DNA of 10,590 nt from Dichloromethanomonas sp964477085 (GTDB lineage Bacteria > Bacillota > Desulfitobacteriia > Desulfitobacteriales > Syntrophobotulaceae), in NCBI GenBank assembly GCA_964477085.1, contig CAYZDF010000080.1, positions 1-10,590 of the forward strand, in the 5' to 3' direction. This document shows, one piece after another, positions 7,333 to 10,590 of this stretch. The notes below the pieces were generated by a model that was given only the letters and a program-made list of their open reading frames with translations, was not told the DNA's origin and searched no databases. The first letter of the stretch is position 1; each line of letters starts with the position of its first letter. The position numbers and the translations under genes were made by a program.

Positions 7333-8217
7333 ATGAAAAAAGTAAATATCGCCAACCTGAATATCGAAATTGATACGGTGGAAGAACATTTCCTCAGCTC
7401 TGAGTGCCAAAAGTATGAGCATAAAAACTTTAGACAACCTGATTTGATTCTGCGCACCAAATATTTTGAGGAGATAACAAAACCCGTAGGTGAAATCATC
7501 GAGCAAATACGTGACGTCACCATCGTGCGCATGGGGGAAAACAGATCTTGCCGCTATTTGAGCATCAATGATACAGGCCAAATCGCCATTGCCATCTACT
7601 ATAACCAGACTTACTCCGAAGTGGAAATACACTTGCGGAAAAACCTCCCCCAGCCAAGTCTTTCCCTGGCTGAATATGAATACCTGTACACCGGCTTTGC
7701 CTTCGGCAACAGGCTTGCGGAGTTAGGCGGAACGGTCCTTCACGGCTCGGGTATAGCTTATAATCAACAAGGCATTATATTTTCGGCGAATTGCGGCACA
7801 GGCAAATCCACCCACGCCAGCTTATGGAAAGAGTGCTTTGCCGGCCAGGTGACGGTCGTCAATGACGACAAACCGGCGATACGTTTTGATGAGGGGATTC
7901 CCTATATGTTTGGCACACCATGGAGCGGGAAATCAACGCTTCATACCAATATCCAAGTACCGCTGAAAGCGATTATTTTTATCAGGCGAGCGGAGACCAA
8001 CAGTATCGAACGTCTAAACCTCAAAGACGGCATATTCTGCTTAATGAGCCAAATCAGCAGGCCTTATTATGATGAAAAACTAAGCCTGAAAACGATGGCG
8101 ATCATCGAAAAGCTGGTTCAGACAATTCCAATATACACTCTGCATTGCAATATCAGCCAGAAGGCGGTAGATACGGTTTATCGGCAATTAACCCAAGACA
8201 GGGTAATTACTCCGTAA
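7333..8217 (+). CDS. HPr kinase/PEPCK-fold protein kinase, likely peptide-modifying
   Basis: The product has 294 residues; AGGGGAGA lies 9 bases upstream of the ATG. The C-terminal two thirds have the HPr kinase/PEPCK-like P-loop pattern. This includes VLHGSG (135-140), the Walker A motif CGTGKST (154-160, followed by HASLW), VVNDDKPAIR (175-184) with an acidic metal-binding pair, and GTPWSGK (194-200), a signature of the SynE/HprK-like families found in peptide gene clusters. The first 110 residues are a less conserved alpha/beta part with no known motif. No signal peptide or membrane segment is seen, so it should be cytoplasmic. Family members include lasso-peptide kinases that phosphorylate precursor peptides. 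The nearest candidate substrate is the 36-residue peptide upstream, with Ser31 and Thr20 as its only Ser/Thr. Annotation pipelines may label this protein PEPCK or aldolase, neither of which fits the context. The substrate is inferred. Confidence 0.85.
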   Translation: MKKVNIANLNIEIDTVEEHFLSSECQKYEHKNFRQPDLILRTKYFEEITKPVGEIIEQIRDVTIVRMGENRSCRYLSINDTGQIAIAIYYNQTYSEVEIHLRKNLPQPSLSLAEYEYLYTGFAFGNRLAELGGTVLHGSGIAYNQQGIIFSANCGTGKSTHASLWKECFAGQVTVVNDDKPAIRFDEGIPYMFGTPWSGKSTLHTNIQVPLKAIIFIRRAETNSIERLNLKDGIFCLMSQISRPYYDEKLSLKTMAIIEKLVQTIPIYTLHCNISQKAVDTVYRQLTQDRVITP

Positions 8218-8226
8218 ATAACTCAT

Positions 8227-8254
8227 AAGTTGCAGGAACATGCAGCTTTCTTTT
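8227..8254 (+). terminator. Intrinsic terminator of the peptide-kinase unit
   Basis: AAGTTGCA (8227-8234) pairs with TGCAGCTT (8241-8248) in an 8-bp stem with one wobble pair and a 6-base loop, followed by TTCTTTT. It begins 9 bases after the kinase stop codon. Confidence 0.6.
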
Positions 8255-8264
8255 CCCGGTAGAG

Positions 8265-8310
8265 AAAAAAAAGAGGGCGTAAAGAAACTTTCGTTTCGCG
8301 ACGTCCTCTT
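8265..8310 (-). terminator. Strong intrinsic terminator for the minus-strand CheX pair
   Basis: Read on the minus strand, AAGAGGACGT (8310-8301) pairs with ACGCCCTCTT (8280-8271) in a 10-bp stem with one wobble. An inner 5-bp stem GAAAC/GTTTC encloses a short loop. A run of eight T follows directly (8272-8265). The plus-strand reading lacks a good U-run, so this mainly stops transcription coming from the CheX-like genes. Confidence 0.8.
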
Positions 8311-8471
8311 AACCGTTTTACTCTAAAAATTGTTTGCAATTTCCCTATACATTTATTATTGCTGCTATCTTCCTCATATTGTAAGATGAGCGATGAATGC
8401 AATCACCACTCTAATCTATTGGTAGTGATGTCGTCAATACTAAGACGGATTTCGGTGGGAAGCTGAGTTGC

Positions 8472-8933
8472 TTAAGTTAAACCAATATAAACTCTAACTG
8501 GTATACTGTCAATAAGAAAGTCAATGGTGATGGCTTTCGGAACCGGTAGAGTAGCTTCTCCATTTTCTCCGACGATCAAGGTCGGGGGCGAAATATCCAA
8601 GTTACTGATTCCTGCTTTGCTAAACTGAGTACAAGCATTGGCACAAATCATATTGCCCATTTCTGAGATAGCACTCCTGGCCATTGCATCAAGTTCGTTA
8701 ACCGGCATACCCATCATCATTTGAGAAGCAAATTTTTTCGCTGATTCCAAGTCCATGCCAAACATAATGGCACCTTTAATCGTTCCAAATAACGATATGT
8801 TAAGGAGTATTCCTTCATATTTGAAAGTACTGTCAATAATAGAAATATTGCGTTTTTCTACCGAAGAAAAACCTATTTGCGGGAGGATTATTGTAAACGA
8901 AGTAAGAAGGGGGTTGATAATATTTACATCCAT
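8472..8933 (-). CDS. CheX-like chemotaxis phosphatase
   Basis: The product has 153 residues, the usual length of stand-alone CheX. The family signature ExxN is present as Glu91 and Asn94 in SAISEMGNMICANA (residues 88-100 region); these two side chains drive hydrolysis of phospho-CheY in CheX/CheC/FliY proteins. A helix with AKKFASQMMMGMPV (65-78) precedes the motif and beta strands surround it, ending IPVRVYIGLT. The ATG (8933) lies inside the end of the upstream gene, with a 10-base overlap, and AAGGGA is 8 bases before it, so translation is probably coupled. It most likely resets a phosphorylated response regulator, possibly the one encoded just upstream. No CheA, CheW or receptor gene is in the window. 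Confidence 0.88.
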   Translation of the reverse strand: MDVNIINPLLTSFTIILPQIGFSSVEKRNISIIDSTFKYEGILLNISLFGTIKGAIMFGMDLESAKKFASQMMMGMPVNELDAMARSAISEMGNMICANACTQFSKAGISNLDISPPTLIVGENGEATLPVPKAITIDFLIDSIPVRVYIGLT

Positions 8934-9787
8934 AAGCGCGATCCCTTTTTGAAACCAACGCCCAAAAAAATAGGCCCAAAGCTGGTTTCTGCCAATTCAG
9001 CATTGATTTTAAGATTTGGACTTAGAATTTCAGTGGATGAACCAGAAAACAAACTCGGAGGTGAAACCCGCAAATTATAAGATTTGTCTGTTTTATTCAA
9101 CATTGAACAAGATACTCCCGCAATGATATTGGCTAATTCGGCAACCATAGCTAAAACCTCTTCCCTATTTTTATGAGGACGCTTAAGCAAGGTTTCAACA
9201 ATTTTTTCAGCTGATTCCACGGATAAATCCATGATCATTGAGCCGGAATGCTGGCCAATTAAGCCGATAACAGCGGTTATACCTTGAGAAAAGTATTGGA
9301 CATCAAAATTATCCACAGGCTTAAATGAAACAGACGACTTCGTCATACGGTTAATGTTTTGGGTGAGAGCTTCTTTAAAAGTTGCAAGTCCGGTAAGAAG
9401 CAATTTTTCATACTGATTATCGGGAGACAAAACATTCTTTATCATGGAAATTAAAGTTTCCCCATCGATGGGCTTTTGTAAATATCCGGCTATTCCGTTT
9501 CGACGGGCTTCAGCTTCCGTTTCCTCATCTTTCATGGAGCTGACTAGGACAATCTTAACATCAGGGTCATTGAGGAGAAGTGACCTGCTGCATTCAAAGC
9601 CATCCGTTCCCGGCATAACAATATCCATTGTAACCACATCAGGTTTGCAGCTGTTATAGGTCTCTATTAAGGTATCAAAAGAATCCGCTTCCCCTACTAC
9701 TTCCAAGCCGCCTTCGCGCAGCGTTTCCATTATTAGTGTTCTGGAAAAAAGAGAATCATCGACAACCATAACTTTAATGGGAGACAT
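8924..9787 (-). CDS. Response regulator: CheY-like receiver fused to a CheX-like domain
   Basis: The product has 287 residues from ATG 9787. A longer reading from 9844 exists, but it has no ribosome site and adds 19 residues unlike a receiver start. Residues 1-120 are a complete receiver domain: acidic pair Asp10-Asp11, phospho-acceptor Asp55 in TMDIVMPG, Ser83 in VLVSS, and Lys105 in LQKP. Residues about 127-287 are CheX-like, with a helix SAEKIVETLLKR (192-203) and the phosphatase motif Glu217-Asn220 in MVAELANIIAG. The protein thus joins a phosphorylation target with a possible phosphatase domain. It overlaps the next gene, which encodes a second CheX-like protein, and the two end at a shared terminator. 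A histidine kinase partner is not visible. A role in chemotaxis or a related phosphorelay is inferred. Confidence 0.92.
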   Translation of the reverse strand: MSPIKVMVVDDSLFSRTLIMETLREGGLEVVGEADSFDTLIETYNSCKPDVVTMDIVMPGTDGFECSRSLLLNDPDVKIVLVSSMKDEETEAEARRNGIAGYLQKPIDGETLISMIKNVLSPDNQYEKLLLTGLATFKEALTQNINRMTKSSVSFKPVDNFDVQYFSQGITAVIGLIGQHSGSMIMDLSVESAEKIVETLLKRPHKNREEVLAMVAELANIIAGVSCSMLNKTDKSYNLRVSPPSLFSGSSTEILSPNLKINAELAETSFGPIFLGVGFKKGSRLWM

Positions 9788-9799
9788 ATGATGGTATAT

Positions 9800-9805
9800 C
9801 CTCCT
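9800..9805 (-). promoter_or_regulatory. Ribosome binding site that decides the response regulator start
   Basis: AGGAGG on the minus strand lies 12 bases before ATG 9787. The spacing is a little long, but there is no comparable site before the alternative ATG at 9844, so 9787 is preferred. Confidence 0.6.
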
Positions 9806-9844
9806 GTACAAAAAGAATTTTAAATATTGGAAAAAGTGGAACAT

Positions 9845-10059
9845 TATGATAAGAAAATTATATCAACTGCTTAGCCGAATTTCTAGTAGAAATAAACATT
9901 AGTTAAAAATAAAAAAATTTTTTCTCAAAGATATTGGAAATTTAGATGCCAGCGTAAAAGTGCTTAATAATTATTGCAATTTAATGGAAAATATTAATTT
10001 GATATTAGGGGAAACTATAAAATAAAAATTTAAAATTTCTTAAGGAGGGGACTCAAAAT
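9845..10059. other. AT-rich divergent intergenic region
   Basis: This lies between the minus-strand response regulator and the plus-strand membrane protein gene. It holds a candidate minus-strand promoter and an A7T6 tract (9911-9923) that may bend DNA. The plus-strand side has TTGATA and TATAAA boxes (9999-10021), but they are only 11 bases apart, too close for a standard promoter. No RNA gene or ORF is supported. Confidence 0.4.
9857..9885 (-). promoter_or_regulatory. Possible sigma-A-type promoter for the CheX pair
   Basis: On the minus strand there is a perfect TATAAT (9862-9857). A TAGAAA box (9885-9880, 4 of 6 matches to TTGACA) lies 17 bases upstream. It sits about 70 bases before the chosen start codon. 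The region is AT-rich, so chance matches are likely; the -10 is the stronger part. Confidence 0.35.
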
Positions 10060-10335
10060 ATGAGTATCTTTGGTTGGATTATTTTAGGTGGACTCGCAGG
10101 CTGGGTGGCCAGTAAATTTACCGGTAATGATGCCAGAATGGGTGTCGGAATGAATATCCTCGTGGGAATCATCGGTGCTCTCATCGGCGGATGGATTGTC
10201 AGTATGTTTGGTGGCGTTGGTATCAGTGGCTTTAATATTTGGAGTTTTATCATTGCCTTATTAGGCGCCATTGTGCTCCTAACGACTATCAATGCTTTCT
10301 CTTCGAATCAAAAAAGATTTAAGCGCAATACCTAA
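10060..10335 (+). CDS. GlsB/YeaQ/YmgE-family small membrane protein
   Basis: The product has 91 residues. AAGGAGGGG ends 9 bases before the ATG. Three hydrophobic helices are visible: about 3-20 (FGWIILGGLAGWVASKF), 29-50 (GMNILVGIIGALIGGWIV) and 58-80 (WSFIIALLGAIVLLTTI). A basic tail, KRFKRN, closes the protein. The GGLAGWVASK and MNILVGIIGAxIGGW segments and the length match the family once called transglycosylase-associated protein; that enzymatic name is not supported by any catalytic residue. Family members are inner-membrane proteins often linked to envelope or general stress. It stands alone, divergent from the CheX pair and followed by its own terminator. Confidence 0.92.
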   Translation: MSIFGWIILGGLAGWVASKFTGNDARMGVGMNILVGIIGALIGGWIVSMFGGVGISGFNIWSFIIALLGAIVLLTTINAFSSNQKRFKRNT

Positions 10336-10383
10336 ATTAATTGTAATTTGTTTTTTTAAACTTACCTTATGTATTAATCCAAT

Positions 10384-10417
10384 GCTGCTTTTCTACCTAA
10401 GAGAAGCAGCTTCTTTT
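10384..10417 (+). terminator. Intrinsic terminator after the membrane protein gene
   Basis: GCTGCTTTTCT (10384-10394) pairs with AGAGAAGCAGC (10400-10410) in an 11-bp stem with one wobble and a 5-base loop, followed by TTCTTTT. It lies about 50 bases after the stop codon. Confidence 0.82.
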
Positions 10418-10513
10418 AACTAAAGTCGGATCCTTTTGTGACGGTAGTGAATAATCTAATCCGTTAAAAATACATATTTCCGATCTGAGCCATATTTTTG
10501 TGTATACTCTTTA

Positions 10514-10590
10514 TCAGCGCTTCATTTTTAATCTGATTGAGTCAATTTCATAATATTTGATTTCCGAAGGCGAGACCTCCAGAATCTTGT
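10514..10590 (-). CDS. Possible C-terminal end of a minus-strand gene, cut by the window
   Basis: On the minus strand one frame is open from the right edge for 24 codons to a TGA at 10514-10516. It reads as a plausible charged tail (EVSPSEIKYYEIDSIRLKMK). The other two minus frames also have no stop for 13 to 20 codons, so openness alone is weak support. No family can be named. The remaining stretch from 10418 to 10513 shows nothing I can support. Confidence 0.25.
   Translation of the reverse strand, partial: KILEVSPSEIKYYEIDSIRLKMKR

Noticed and set aside
7024..7632. Minus-strand ORF of 202 codons across the peptide and kinase start
   Set aside because: It is antisense to the peptide gene and the kinase start, with low-complexity, Phe/Leu-rich translation and no family motif. 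The plus-strand genes have strong ribosome sites and motifs.
8326..8341. AAATTG-TTTG-CAATTT inverted repeat in the gap between kinase and CheX-like gene
   Set aside because: It is short and AT-rich, with no adjacent U-run or promoter. No function can be supported.
10053..10292. Minus-strand ORF of 79 codons opposite the GlsB/YeaQ-like gene
   Set aside because: It is a Pro/Ile-rich antisense frame of a Gly-rich membrane protein. The plus strand has the family match and ribosome site.

Overview
The window looks like chromosome of a Gram-positive, Clostridia-type bacterium. Signs are strong AGGAGG-like ribosome sites, a TTG start, Sec signal peptides on large surface proteins, CheX-family chemotaxis proteins and simple intrinsic terminators. 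Peptococcaceae of the Desulfitobacterium/Desulfosporosinus kind would fit, but that is inference from gene content and not proven.

Left part (1-6977, + strand): three secreted proteins in a row. The first is a large multidomain surface protein, cut by the window edge, with a propeller-like region, CARDB-like, SprB-like and X2-like domains and an InlB-B-like repeat. The second is an exported protein made of three tandem phage tail-collar (Mdp-type) repeats. The third is a surface SGNH/GDSL hydrolase with F5/8C, cadherin-like and DUF1533-like domains. The first and third share a 189-residue C-terminal module, conserved without indels over 558 bp (about 93% identical by hand alignment). No convincing terminator separates these genes from each other or from the peptide gene that follows.

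Middle part (7048-8254, + strand): a 36-residue peptide gene with a TTG start and a strong ribosome site, then a 174-base structured leader, then an HPr kinase/PEPCK-fold protein kinase and an intrinsic terminator. The peptide fits the spacing of the lasso-peptide leader motif (Tyr, Pro, hydrophobic, Thr), followed by a short tail with a Glu at position 8. HPr-kinase-like enzymes are known lasso tailoring enzymes. No lasso cyclase or protease is present here, so this looks like an orphan or minimal peptide-plus-kinase locus. The leader hides a further possible 22-codon ORF whose perfect Shine-Dalgarno lies inside a hairpin. This is the most interesting part of the window.

Right part (8263-10590): a minus-strand pair encoding a response regulator fused to a CheX-like domain and a separate CheX-like phosphatase, overlapping by 10 bases and ending at a strong minus-strand terminator that faces the kinase gene. 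Divergent from them is a small GlsB/YeaQ-type membrane protein gene with its own terminator. The last 77 bases may hold the C-terminal end of another minus-strand gene.
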